NCBI GenBank assembly: GCA_037179515.1
Contig: JAXCGZ010000053.1
Span: 62,001-126,000, forward strand
Direction: 5' to 3'
Length of the DNA: 64,000 nt
Origin: Halocaridina rubra
Lineage: Eukaryota; Arthropoda; Malacostraca; Decapoda; Atyidae
Below, one piece after another: positions 50,367-61,807 of this stretch. Position numbers and translations under genes: made by a program. The number at the start of each line of letters is the position of its first letter. Position 1 is the stretch's first letter. The notes under the pieces are model-generated. The model made no database searches. It had not been told where the DNA came from and saw nothing but the letters and a program-made list of their open reading frames with translations.

Positions 50367-50395
<29 letters not shown>
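50367..50395. repeat. (GT)n at copy 15/16 junction
   Basis: About 29 bp of GT between the truncated end of copy 15 and the tail of copy 16. Confidence 0.95.
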
Positions 50396-51153
50396 ATCCC
50401 CTAATTGTGTTTACGGGAAAGAGCCCAAAGCTCGTATCTTCCCGTCTCCTAACCGGTTCCATTTTCTAATTAGTGATACTTATCATACCTGTCCTTAAAA
50501 CTATGGATTGAGATAGCATTAACTACCTCCTCGCTTAGCCAATTCCAATTATCAACTACTCTTACACTGAAAAAGTATTTCCTTACATCCTGCAAAGAAG
50601 TTTTCTTACCAAGCTTCAAACTATGACCTCTAGTTCTAGAGCCAGCCATATCAATATATCGAACCCTATCCACTCTTTTATAACCATGAAGGAATTTAAA
50701 AACTGTCTCCATATCCCCCCGCAATCTTCTAGCTTCGAGTGATGGTAAGGCTAATGCCCTCAGCCTCTCATCATAACTGAGATTGCATATTTCTGGCACC
50801 AGTTTCGTGGCATGTCTTTGAACTTTTTCAAACTTAGCTATGTGCTCTTGCAAGTGCGGATTCCAAAAGGGGGCTGTATATTCAAATTTTGGCCTCACAT
50901 AGCCTACTTAAATATTTCTGAACATTTCCTTGTCTATGTGCCTGAAGGCTACCGTTACATTTGATAAGAAGGTATATGCTACCCTTACTATGTCATTTAT
51001 ATGTATTTCTGGAGACAAATCTGCCAGTATGTTTACTCCTAGATCTCTCTCATTTACTGTTTCATGAAGTTGAACTCCAGCCACTGAGTAGTCAAGCTTG
51101 GGCCTTCTTGCACTTGTACCCATTCTCATTACCTTACATTTTGAAGAATTGAA
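50394..51153 (-). mobile_element. CR1/L2-group copy 16
   Basis: Tail variant GATCCCCTAATTG. The ORF2 C-terminus is in frames 50898-50470 and 51129-50908, joined by a nonsense TAA near 50905. It is truncated at TTTTGAAGAATTGAA, the breakpoint shared with copies 13 and 18. It carries RHIDKEM and RPKFEYTAPF like copy 13. Confidence 0.85.
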
Positions 51154-51155
51154 GC

Positions 51156-52474
51156 GATTACCTAATTGTGTTTACGGGAAAGAGCCCAAAGCTCGTATTT
51201 TCCCGTCTCCTGATCGGTTCCATTTTATACTTAGTGATACTTATCATACCTGTCCTTAAAACTATGGATTGAGATAGCATTAACTACCTCCTCGCTTAGC
51301 CAATTCCAATTATCAACTACTCTTACACTGAAAAACTATTTTCTTACATCCTGCAAAGAAGTTTTCTTACCAAGCTTCAAACTATGACCTCTAGTTCTAG
51401 AGCCAGCCATATCAAAATATTGATCCCTATCCACTCTATCATAACCATGAAGGAATTTAAAAACTGTCACCATATCCCCCCTCACTCTTCTAGCTTCGAG
51501 TGATGATAAGTCTAATTCCCTCAGCCTCTCACCATAACTGAGATTGCGTATTTCTGGCACCACTTTCGTGGCATATCTTTGAACTTTTTCAAGCTTAGCT
51601 ATGTGCTTTTTCAAGTGCGGATTCCAAAAGGGGGCTGCATATGCTAGTTTTGGCCTCACATAGGTTACATAAATATTTCTGAACATTTCCTTGTCCATGT
51701 GCCTGAAGGCTACCCTTACATTTGATAAGAATACATATGCTGCCCTTACTATGCCATTTATATGTTTTTCTGGAGACAAATCTGCCAGTATGTTTACTCC
51801 TAGATCTCTCTCATTTTCTGTCTCTTGAAGTTGTACTCCAGCCACCGAGTAGTCAAGCTTGGGCCTTCTTGCACTTGTACCCATTCTCATTACCTTACAT
51901 TTTGAAGTAATGAATTTCATTAGCCAATTTTCTGACCACTCATGCAGATTATTTAGATCCTCCTGAAGTTCTCTACCATTGTTCTCATTTTTTACTTTCT
52001 TCACAATCTTTGCATCATCTGCAAACATATTCATGAATGAATTTACAGACTCTGGTAGGTCATTACATATACAAGGAACAAAAGTGGCCCTAAAACTGAA
52101 CCCTGTGGAACTCCACTGCTAACTCTTCTCCATTCAGACACTGAGTGTCTTACTCTAACCCTCTGTTCCCTTCCTTCTAAGTAAGTTTTTGTCCATTCCA
52201 AAACATTTCCACCTATTCTAGCCATTGATTGCAGCTTCCTAATAAGTCTCCCATGTGGAACAGTGTCAAACACTTTCTGGAAGTCTAGCAATATGCAATA
52301 TGCCCAGCCCTCTCTTTCCTGTAAGATTTGGCTTACCTCATCATAAAATTCTACTAAGTCTGTTACTGTTGATCTACCTTCTCTGAAGCCATGTTGCCTC
52401 ACTGACAAAAAGATGAAGGATTCCAAGTGAAGAGATATGTTTCCTTAGTAGTTTCTCCATAACTTTGCAAACTA
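51156..52474 (-). mobile_element. CR1/L2-group copy 17
   Basis: Tail GATTACCTAATTG at 51156. Frames are 52034-51336 (NMFADDAKI to the shared TAG at 51336-51338) and 52426-52043 (RT from the [10 protein letters not shown] region to [14 protein letters not shown]). One base is lost near 52063 (GTCATTACAT). It is truncated at GCAAACTA. Confidence 0.85.
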
Positions 52475-53190
52475 AGCTTGTTTCTTCCCGTCTCCTGATC
52501 TGTTTCATTTTGTACTTAGTGATACTTATCATACCTTTCCTTAAAACTATGGATTGAGATAGCATTAACTACCTCCTCGCTTAGCAAATTCCAATTATCA
52601 ACTACTCTTACACTGAAAAACTATTTCCTTACATCCTGCAAAGAGGTTTTCTTACCAAGCTTCAAACTATGACCTCTAGTTCTAGAGCCAGCCATATCAA
52701 AATATCGATCCCTATCCACTCTATCATAACCATGAAGGAATTTAAAGACTGTCACCCTATCCTCCCTCAATCTTTTAGCTTTGAGTGATGGTAAGTCTAA
52801 TTCCCTCAGCCCCTCATCATAACTGAGATTGCGTATTTCTGGCACCAGCTTTGTGGCATGTCTTTGAACTTTTTCAAGCTTAGCTATGTGCATTTTCAAG
52901 TGCGGATTCCAGAAGGGGGCTGCATATTCAAATTTTGGCCTCACATAGATTACATAAATATTTCTGAACATTTCCTTGTCTATGTGCCTGAAGGCTACCG
53001 TGATAAGAAGGCATATGCTACCCCTACTATGCCATTTATATGTATTTTTGAAGACAAATCTGCCAGTATGTTTACTCCTAGATCTCTCTCATTTTCTGTT
53101 TCTTGAAGTTGAACCCCAACCACCGAGCAATCAAGCTTGGGCCTTCTTACACTTGTACCCATTCTCATTACCTTACATTTTGAAGTATTG

Positions 53191-53192
<2 letters not shown>
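52475..53192 (-). mobile_element. CR1/L2-group copy 18, tail lost
   Basis: Begins within the 3' UTR (TCTTCCCGTCTCCTGATC) with no AATTAGG tail; AAGCT microhomology marks the join with copy 17. It contains the C-terminal frame 52971-52621 with the shared TAG (52621-52623). A 6-bp loss lies in GGCTACCGTGATAAG. The breakpoint TTTTGAAGTATTGAA equals those of copies 13 and 16, and a long (GT)n follows. Confidence 0.83.
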
Positions 53193-53250
<58 letters not shown>

Positions 53251-53256
53251 TGTGTG
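53193..53256. repeat. (GT)n at copy 18/19 junction
   Basis: About 64 bp of GT with one GG interruption, ending in the tail TGATTACC of copy 19. It is the longest GT run in the array. Confidence 0.95.
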
Positions 53257-53416
53257 ATTACCTAATTGTGTTTACGGGAAAGAGCCCAAAGCTCGTATCT
53301 TCCCTTCTCGTGATCGGTTCCATTTTATAATTAGTGATACTTATCATACCTGTCCTTAAAACTATGGATTGAGATAGCATTAACTACCTCCTCGCTTAGC
53401 CAATTCCAATTATCAA

Positions 53417-56162
53417 CTACACACTGAAAAAGTATTTTCTTACATCCTGCAAAGAAGTTTTCTTACCAAGCTTCAAACTATGACCTCTAGTTCTAGAGCC
53501 AGCCATATCAAAATATCGATCCCTATCCACTCTATCATAACCATGAAGGAATTTAAAGACTGTCACCATATCCCCCCTCACTCTTCTAGCTTCGAGTGAG
53601 GGTAAGTCTAATTCCCTCAGCCTCTCATCATAACTGAGATTGCGTATTTCTGGCACCACTATCGTGGCATATCTTTGAACTTTTTCAAGTTTAGCTATGT
53701 GCTTTTTCAAGTGCGGATTCCAAAAGGGGTCTGCATATTCTAGTTTTGGCCTCACATAGGTTACATAAATATTTCTGAACATTTCCTTGTCCATGTGCCT
53801 GAAGGCTACCCTTACATTTGATAAGAATGCATATGCTGCCCTTACTATGCCATTTATATGTATTTCTGGAGACAAATCTGCCAGTATGTTTACTCCTAGA
53901 TCTCTCTCATTTTCTGTCTCTTGAAGATGTACTCCAGCCACCGAGTAGTCAAGCTTGGGCCTTCTTGCACTTGTACCCATTCTCATTACCTTACATATTG
54001 AAGTATTGAATTTCATTAGCCACTTTTCTGACCACTCATGCAGATTATTTAGATCCTCCTGAAGTTTTCTACCATTGTTCTCGTTTTTTACTTTCTTCAC
54101 AATCTTTGCATCATCTGCAAACATATTCATGAATGAATTTACAGACTCTGGTAGGTCATTTACATATACAAGGAACAAAAGTGGCCCTAAAACTGAACCC
54201 TGTGGAACTCCACTACTGACTCTTCTCCATTCAGACACTGAGTGTCTTACTCTAACCCTCTGTTCCCTTCCTTCTAAGTAAGTTTTTATCCATTCTAAAA
54301 CATTTCCACCTATTCTAGCCATTGATTGCAGCTTCCTAATAAGTCTCCCATGTGGAACAGTGTCAAACGCCTTCTGGAAGTCTAGGAATATGCAATCTGC
54401 CCAGCCCTCTCTTTCCTGTAAGATTCGGCTTACCTCATCATAAAATTCTAATAAGTTTGTTACTGTTGATCTACTTTCTTTGAAGCCATGTTGCCTCACT
54501 GACAAAAAGTTGAAGGATTCCAAGTGAAGAGAGATATGTTTCCTTAGTAGTTTCTCCATAACTTTGCAAACTATGCTGGTCAAGGAAACTGGTCTATAGT
54601 TCAGAGCCGTATCCCTCCTTCCCTTTTTGAAGATAGGTATCACATTTGCTTGTTTCCAGCATCTTGGAATCTCCCCTGACTCCAGTGACTTTTTAAATAT
54701 GATACTTAGTGCCACTGATATTGAGTTTGCGCATTTTTTAAGCACATGAGGGGATATGTCATCAGGACCTGTAGCTTTATGAACATCTAAATCCATCAGC
54801 GCTTTGCATACCTCTGTGGCTGTAAGGTTGATGTTCTCTAATACCGGCCCTTGAGCTTCTATCACTGCAATCTGAGGGGGTGGGGGTATTTTCTACTGTA
54901 AATACTGACTGAAACTCCTTGTTCAATTCTTTGCAGATCTCTTCATCCATCTCAGTGATGCTTCCATCTGCTCTCTTTAGCCTTAAAACCTGTTCTTTTA
55001 CCTTCAGTTTTCCTCTGATAAAGCTGTGGAAAAGCTTGGGATTTTCTTTAGCCTTCCTGGTGATGTCCCTCTCATAGTCTCTCTCTGCCTCTCTCCTTTT
55101 ACTTAGGTAGTCATTTCTTGCTCTTTTGTAGGTTTGCCAGGCATTTATGTTTTTTCTCGTCCTATGCCTTTTCCAGCATTTGTCTCTCCACTCCTTAGCT
55201 CTTTTACACCCATTATCGAACCATTTCTCTCTGGCATGAATTACACCTACTTTGGTGACAGGTATGCAACAATCTACTATCTTCCCATATTTCTCACAAA
55301 AGATGTCATACATTTCTTGTACAGATTTGTTGTAAAATAAGGTTCTCCAGTCAATAACTGTAAAAAGCTCATTCATTTTGATGTAATCTCCTTTCGGATA
55401 GTTCCTCCTCATGTCCTCAGTGCCTCTACTCTCAAGAAGAATATCTTCAATGATATACTCCATCAACAACACACAGTGGTCACTCTTTCCAATTGGTGGT
55501 TCATACTCAATTTTTTCAGTATCCAACACATTATTTGTGAACACTAGATCAAGTAGTGATGGCTCATCCCCTCCCCTGGCCCTTGTTGGTTCCATTACAT
55601 GTTGGTGTAGGAAATTCCCTTGTACGCAATCTAGGAATCTTGCCCCGAATGAGTCCTCACCACTGTGTGGGTCAAGATTTATCCAATCTATCTCTTTATG
55701 ATTAAAGTCTCCCATAATCAAAATCCTACATTTTTTTCCCGTGCCATGTTAACAACTGAGTTTATGACTTCAATAGTACCTATATGACTTTCCTCATAAA
55801 TTTCAAGCCTATTTTGGTTCCTTGGTGGGTTGTATGCAACAGTTATTATAATGCTCTCTGACCCAGTATTTATGCGAGCAACAAGAAATTCCTTGAACTC
55901 ACTTTCCATAGCCAAGTTTATTTCTTCAACTTGAATCCTTTCACTTATGAGCAGTGCTATCCCTCCACCAGTCCTCTCAGATCTTTCAACCCTTAGTATT
56001 CTGAAGCCCTTAGGAAAAGCTGTGTCACTGTTTATGTCCTCACTCAACTTAGTCTCTGTAATTGCTACTATATCTGCCTTACTGTTGTGAATCCTATCTT
56101 TTAATTCTACTGCCTTACCAGCTAATCCATCAGCATTTGTGTATAACAATCTTAATGTGGCC
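53417..56162 (-). pseudogene. ORF2 of copy 19
   Basis: Three large pieces: 56149-55718 (LLYTNADG to the A7 frame break before CRIL), 55721-54777 (IMGDFNHKEIDW, LLDLVFTNN, SDHCVLL, linker) and 54865-53417 (482 codons, all RT motifs with NMFADDAKI). An extra G in the run at about 54880 (GGTGGGGGTA) shifts between the last two. A 3-bp loss and frame change after FFSV ends the frame at 53417. It is the second-least damaged ORF2, with two or three lesions. Confidence 0.85.
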
Positions 56163-56895
56163 CCATCCCCTGATCTTCTGTCATTATCTTCTTTATCTCC
56201 CCTTTGTCTGGAAGAACTCTGAAATGAAAATTTTTCTTCTCTTCTTCATTTCTTTCCTCATTTAACCTTCTTGCCTCTTGCAACAAGTTTTTGATCTTTC
56301 CCATCTCTTCCTGTGTTCTGTATCGTCTAATGAACACTTCTTTGAATTCTTGAAGGTCTCTTAGACTTTTTTTTCTCAACAATATTTCCCTACTTGTTTC
56401 CCCTCTCTCAAAGGTTACTTTTGTTGGTCTCGGCTTTCCTTCCCTCGAATATTTACCTAGTTGGTGTATGTTTACAATATCCTCAGGACCACAAACTACT
56501 CCAAGCTTTCTTATCAGGTCTACAACCCTAGCTTTATTTTCTTCAAGCCTCCCCTGCCATGTTGGCTCCTGGGATTCGCTTATGCCTGAGATTACCACTG
56601 TCTTCTCCTTATCAAGTGCCTGTCTGATGAGTGGGTTTGCCCTTTCCATCACAACGTCTTTCATTTTTTCGATTACTGTCTCTTTTTAGTCAATTGTTTG
56701 TATGTTTTCCAGTGCCACCACCTTTACGGCCTCTTTTACTGCCACATTCCCCTTTAGTGCATCAGCAAAGGAAGTTTTCATGGCATCATTTTCCATATTC
56801 AGCTCCTGGAACTCTTTTCTGAACTGTTCAATGTTTTCCTTAATCTGGACATTCCAAGCAGCAATCTCGTCTCTCTCAGAAGAGAGCAGTGAACT
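56152..56895 (-). pseudogene. ORF1 of copy 19
   Basis: The 170-codon frame 56664-56152 starts MKDVVMERANPLIRQ and holds KTVVISGISESQ, LGVVCGPEDIVNIHQLG and TKVTFERGETSREIL. It ends GMGPH. Upstream, a TAA in VD*KETV (near 56685) separates it from the coiled-coil part, of which only the last about 60 codons remain before the truncation. Confidence 0.78.
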
Positions 56896-56983
56896 AACTT
56901 CTGTGTGTGATTACCTAATTGTGTTTACGGGAAAGAGCCCAAAGCTCGTATCTTCCCGTCTCCTGATTGGTTCCATTTTATAC

Positions 56984-59815
56984 TTAGTGATACTTATCAT
57001 ACCTGTCCTTAAAACTATGGATTGAGATAGCATTAACTACCTCCTCGCTTAGCCAATTCCAATTATCAACTACTCTTGCACTGAAAAAGTATTTCCTTAC
57101 ATCCTGCGAAGAAGTTTTCTTACGAAGCTTCAAACTGTGACCTCTAGTTCTAGAGCCAGCCATATCAAAATATCGATCCCTATCCACTCTATCATAACCA
57201 TGAAGGAATTTAAAGACTGTCACCATATCCCCCCTCACTCTTCTAGCTTCGAGTGATGGTAAGTCTAATTCCCTCAGCCTCTCATCATAACTGAGATTGC
57301 GTATTTCTGGCACCAGTTTCGTGGCATGTCTTTGAACTTTTTCAAGCTTAGCTATGTGCTTTTTCAAGTGCGGATTCCAAAAGGGGGCTGCATATTCTAG
57401 TTTTGGCCTCACATAGGTTACATAAATATTTCTGAACATTTCCTTTTCTATGTGCCTGAAGGCTACCGTTACATATGATAAGAAGGCATATGCTACCCCT
57501 ACTATGCCATTTATATGTATTTTTGGAGACAAATCTGCCAGTATGTTTACTCCTAGATCTCTCTCATATTCTGTCTCTTGAAGTTGTACTCCAGCCACCG
57601 AGTAGTCAAACTTGGGCCTTCTTGCACTTGTACCCATTCTCATTACCTTACATTTTGAAGTATTGAATTTCATTAGGCACTTATCTGACCACTCATGCAG
57701 ATTATTTAGATCCTCCTGAAGTTCTCTACCATTGTTCTCGTTTTTTACTTTCTTCACAATCTTTGCATCATCTGCAAACATATTCATGAATGAATTTATA
57801 GACTCTGGTAGGTCATTTACTTATGCAAGGAACAAAAGTGGCCCTAAAACAGAACCCTGTGGAACTCCACTACTAACTCTTCTCCATTCAGACACTGAGT
57901 GTCTTACTCTAACCCTCTGTTCCCTTCCTTCTAAGTAAGTTTTTATCCATTCCAAAACATTTCCACCTATTCTAGCCATTGATTGCAGCTTCCTAATAAG
58001 TCTCCCATGTGGAACAGTGTCAAACACTTTCTGGAAGTCTAGGAATATGCAATCTGCCCAGCCCTCTCTTTCCTGTAAGATTCAGCTTACCTCATCATAG
58101 AATTCTAATAAGTTTGTTACTGTTGATCTACCTTCTCTGAAGCCATGTTGTCTCACTGACAAAAAGTTGAAGGATTCCAAGTGAAGAGAGATATGTTTCC
58201 TTAGTAGTTTCTCCATAACTTTGCAAATTATGCTGGTCAAGGAAACTGGTCTATAGTTCAGAGCCGTATCCCTCCTTCCCTTTTTGAAGATAGGTATCAC
58301 ATTTGCTTGTTTCCAGTATCTCGGAATCTCCCCCAACTCCAGTGACTCCTTAAATATGATACTTAGTGCCACTGATATTGTGTTTGCGCATTTTTTAAGC
58401 ACATGAGGGGATATGTCATCAGGACCTGTAGCTTTATGAACATCTAAATCCTTCAGCGCTTTGCATACCTCTGGCTGTAAGGTTGATGTTCTCTAATACC
58501 GGCCCTTGAGCTTCTATCACTGCAATCTGAGGGGGTGGGGTATTTTCTACTGTAAATACTGACTGAAACTCCTTGTTCAATTCTTTGCAGATCTCTTCAT
58601 CCGTCTCAGTGATGCTTCCATCCGCTCTCTTTAGCCTTAAGACCTGTTCTTTTACCTTCAGTTTTCCTCTGATAAAGCTGTGGAAAAGCTTGGGATTTTC
58701 TTTAGCCTTCCTGGTGATGTCCCTCTCATAGTCTCTCTCTGCCTCTCTCCTTTTACTTAGGTAGTCATTTCTTGCTCTTTTGTAGGTTTGCCAGGCATTT
58801 ATGTTTTTTCTCCTCCTATACCTTTTCCAGCATTTGTCTCTCCACTCCTTAGCTCTTTTACACCCATTATCGAACCATTTCTCTCTGGCATGAATTACAC
58901 CTACTTTGGTGACAGGTATGCAGCAATCTACTATCTTCCCATATTTCTCACAAAAGATGTCATACATTTCTTGTACAGATTTGTTGTAAAATAAGGTTCT
59001 CCAGTCAATAACTGCAAAAAGCTCATTCATTTTGATGTAATCTCCTTTCGGATAGTTCCTCCTCATGTCCTCAGTGCCTCTACTCTCAGGGAGAATATCT
59101 TCAATTATATACTCCATCAACAACACACAGTGGTCACTCTTTCCAATTGGTGGTTCATACTCAATTTTTTCAATATCCAACACATTATCTGTGAACACTA
59201 GATCAAGTAGTGATGGCTCATCCCCACCCCTGGCCCTTGTTGGTTCCATTACATGATGGTGTAGGAAATTCTTTTGTATGCAATCTAGGAATCTTCCCCC
59301 GAATGTGTCCTCACCACTGTGTGGGTCAAGATTTATTCAATCTATCTCTTTATGATTAAAGTCTCCCATAATCAAAATCCTACATTTTTTTCCCGTGCCA
59401 TGTTAACAACTGAGTTTATGACTTCAATAGTACCTATATGACTTTCCTCATAAACTTCAAGCCTATTTTGGTTCCTTGGTGGGTTGTATACAACAGTTAT
59501 TATAATGCTCTCTGACCCAGTATTTATGCGAGCAACAAGAAATTCCTTGAACTCACTTTCTATAGCCAAGTTTAGTTCTTCAACTTGAATCCTTTCACTT
59601 ATGAGCAGTGTTAACCCTCCACCAGTCCTCTCAGATCTGTCAACCCATAATATTCTGAAGCCCTTAGGAAAAACTGTGACACTGTTTATGTCGTCACTCA
59701 ACTTAGTCTCTGTAATTGCTACTATATCTGCCTTACTGTTGTGAATCCTATCTTTTAATTCTACTGCCTTACCAGCTAATCCATCAGCATTTGTGTATAA
59801 CAATCTTAATGAGGC
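56984..59815 (-). pseudogene. ORF2 of copy 20: endonuclease and reverse transcriptase
   Basis: Pieces: 59803-59372 (AITETKLSDD to VVNMARE, ended by an A7 run), 59249-58434 (LLDLVFTDN, SDHCVLL, linker), 58402-58082 (HVLKKCAN, NYRPVSLTS), 58027-57821 ([19 protein letters not shown]) and 57787-56984 (NMFADDAKI to the natural stop). Lesions are the A7 frameshift, a 2-bp loss near 58470, TGA near 58082 and TAA near 57820 in the YVNDLP region. The complete natural C-terminus (KYFFSARVVDNWN) is present. Confidence 0.85.
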
Positions 59816-60885
59816 CCCATCCCCTGATCTTCTGTCATTATCTTCTTTATCTCCCCTTTGTCTGGAAGAACTCTGAAATAAAAATTATTCTTCTCTTCTT
59901 CATTTCTTTCCTCATTTAACCTTCTTGCCTCTTCCAACAAATTTTTGATCTTTCCCATCTCTTCCTGTTTTCTGTATCGTCTAATGAACACTTCTTTGAA
60001 TTCTTGAAGGTCTTTTAGACTATTTTTTCTCAACAATATTGTCCTACATGTTTCCCCTCTCTCAAAGGTTACTTTTGTTGGTCTCGGCTTTCCTTCCCTC
60101 GAATATTTACCTAGTTGGTGTATGTTTACAATATCCTCAGGACCACAAACTACTCCAAGCTTTCTTATCAGGTCTACAACCCTAGCTTTATTTTCTTCAA
60201 GTCTCCCCTGCCATGTTGGCTCCTGGGATTCGCTTATGCCTGAGATTACCACTGTCTTCTCCTTATTAAGTGCCTGTCTGATGAGTGGGTTTGCCCTTTC
60301 CATCACAACGTCTTTCATTTTTTCGATTACTGTCTCTTTATAGTCAACTGTTTGTATGTTTTCCAGTGCCACCACCTTCACAGCCTCTTTTACCGCCACA
60401 TTCCCCTTTTGTGCATCAGCAAAGGAAGTTTTCATGGCATCATTTTCCATATTCAGCTCCTGGAACTCTTTTCTGAACTGTTCAATGTTTTCCTTAATCT
60501 GGACATTCCAAGCAGCAATCTCGTCTCTCTCAGAAGAGAGCAGTGAACTAACATTTTATTCCTTTAGGTTGTCATTCAGCAGTTTGTTTTTATCTTCTTG
60601 TTTAGAATTTCTAGATTCTAGTTGACTCTTTTCCCCTTCCAGCTTCTTTATTCTTTTTTCTAGTTCCTTTCTCTCCTGCCCTTGTGCTTTATTTGCTTCC
60701 TCCAAAGATCTTATTTGCTCTCTGAGTGTTTCATTTTCTTTCATTTCTCCATCCATATTCCGAATTTTTTCATCAAGGTTTATAACAATTGCTTCTAAAT
60801 TCTTGATTTTCTGTTTAAGTCTCCTAATGGCTACCCCTCCTCCCGACCCATGGATGGGAGAGGTTTGGGACAGAGATGGCCTCAT
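59806..60885 (-). pseudogene. ORF1 of copy 20: coiled coil plus RRM-like domain
   Basis: About 359 codons from ATG 60883-60885 (MRPSLSQTSPIHG) to TAA 59806-59808, with a single nonsense codon at 60556-60558 (LKE* before NVSS). Codons about 20-150 are heptad-rich (LKQKIKNLEAIVINLDEKI, LREQIRSLEEANKAQ), predicting a coiled coil for trimerisation. Codons about 200-300 contain KTVVISGISESQ and TKVTFERGETC of the RRM-like fold. The C-terminal part is basic/acidic (EEARRLNEERNEEEKNN). This is the most complete ORF1 in the window. Confidence 0.82.
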
Positions 60886-61783
60886 TTTTATGTTCTCCCT
60901 CTCACAGAATATAGAAAAAAGAAGAGAAAGAGGAAAAAAAAAAGAGAAAAACTTTTATTTAAGCTTCACACAGAATTTTTATATCTCAATATAAGTGCTA
61001 TTTAGTGACTCAATTTATCTCTTTTCTGGTAACACACATCTTAACTTAAAAACTTGACCATGGTAATTTAAGGATAAAAAGAAAAAGAAAAAAAAAATGC
61101 AACAAAACAAAAGTCAAACCTGAAGGAAAATTCTAATTTGTGTCTGAGGAGGCACCCACCTGTTTCTGCTATATATTCTTCCTAACTGATAATCTCACTA
61201 GCTAACCAAGATATGTTATTACAGGATTAGACTTTACATTTAACTCAATATATATACAAAATAAAAAAAAATAGTAAAAGAGAAAGCTAAAAGAAAAGCA
61301 AAAAAATGAAGAAAATAAGACAGCTGTACTACTTGGCAACTTAACTCAGTACTGTTGACAGGTGGATATTTGGTATTTATTTAATTATTCAATTATTTCG
61401 TGTATCAAATTAACTAACAAGTTAATATAAATGGGAAGGATACTGATTTTAACAATATATGGAACCACAGGATCAGGTAAACGGCTTAAGAGCTTTCCCC
61501 AGTTTACACAAATAATTGGGTAATGTGATGTGATGGTTTCACCTCTGGCAACTCTTCTAAATTTCCCTCAAGGCAGAACAGGACAGCAGCTTCTCTCTCC
61601 CCTCACGAAAATTTTCTCAATTTTTTTCCTTTAATATTTTGGACAGTTTCGTCATACAACAAATATAAGTTTTGTACTCACAATACTCTGCAGGATTTCA
61701 GATTTAGGGAAATTATGGTAAAGTTTTCCACTAAGCACTTAGTCACTCAAAAACACAAGTAAAAATTTAAGAGAAGCAGTTGC
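60886..61783 (-). other. 5' UTR of copy 20, probable internal promoter region
   Basis: About 0.9 kb with no long frame, rich in A/T and poly-A/G runs (GAAGAGAAAGAGG, AAAAAGAAAAAGAAAA). It is collinear with 31490-32386 (copy 6) and 41750-42639 (copy 9). Non-LTR elements usually carry their promoter here; no core motif was identified. Confidence 0.6.
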
Positions 61784-61795
61784 ATGGCCCACGTA

Positions 61796-61807
61796 TGTGT
61801 GTGTGTG
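61796..61807. repeat. (TG)n at copy 20/21 junction
   Basis: TATGTGTGTGTGTGG. Copy 21 follows directly with GGAAAGAGCCC, lacking the AATTAGG tail motif. Confidence 0.8.

Larger units (their letters stand above)
53255..56901 (-). mobile_element. CR1/L2-group copy 19, truncated in ORF1
   Basis: 3.65 kb: tail, complete ORF2 region and the C-terminal two thirds of ORF1. It is truncated at AGTGAACTAAC (56895), directly against the TGTGTGATTACC tail of copy 20. Confidence 0.88.
56903..61783 (-). mobile_element. CR1/L2-group copy 20, full-length reference copy
   Basis: About 4.88 kb from the tail (TGATTACC at 56908) through ORF2 and ORF1 to a 5' UTR that begins GCAACTGCTTCTC (element sense) at 61783. 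The same 5' limit in copy 6 (32386), with different flanks on both, supports this as the true 5' end. It belongs mostly to the young subfamily, but a tract at about 57440-57535 matches the older type (see findings). Confidence 0.88.
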
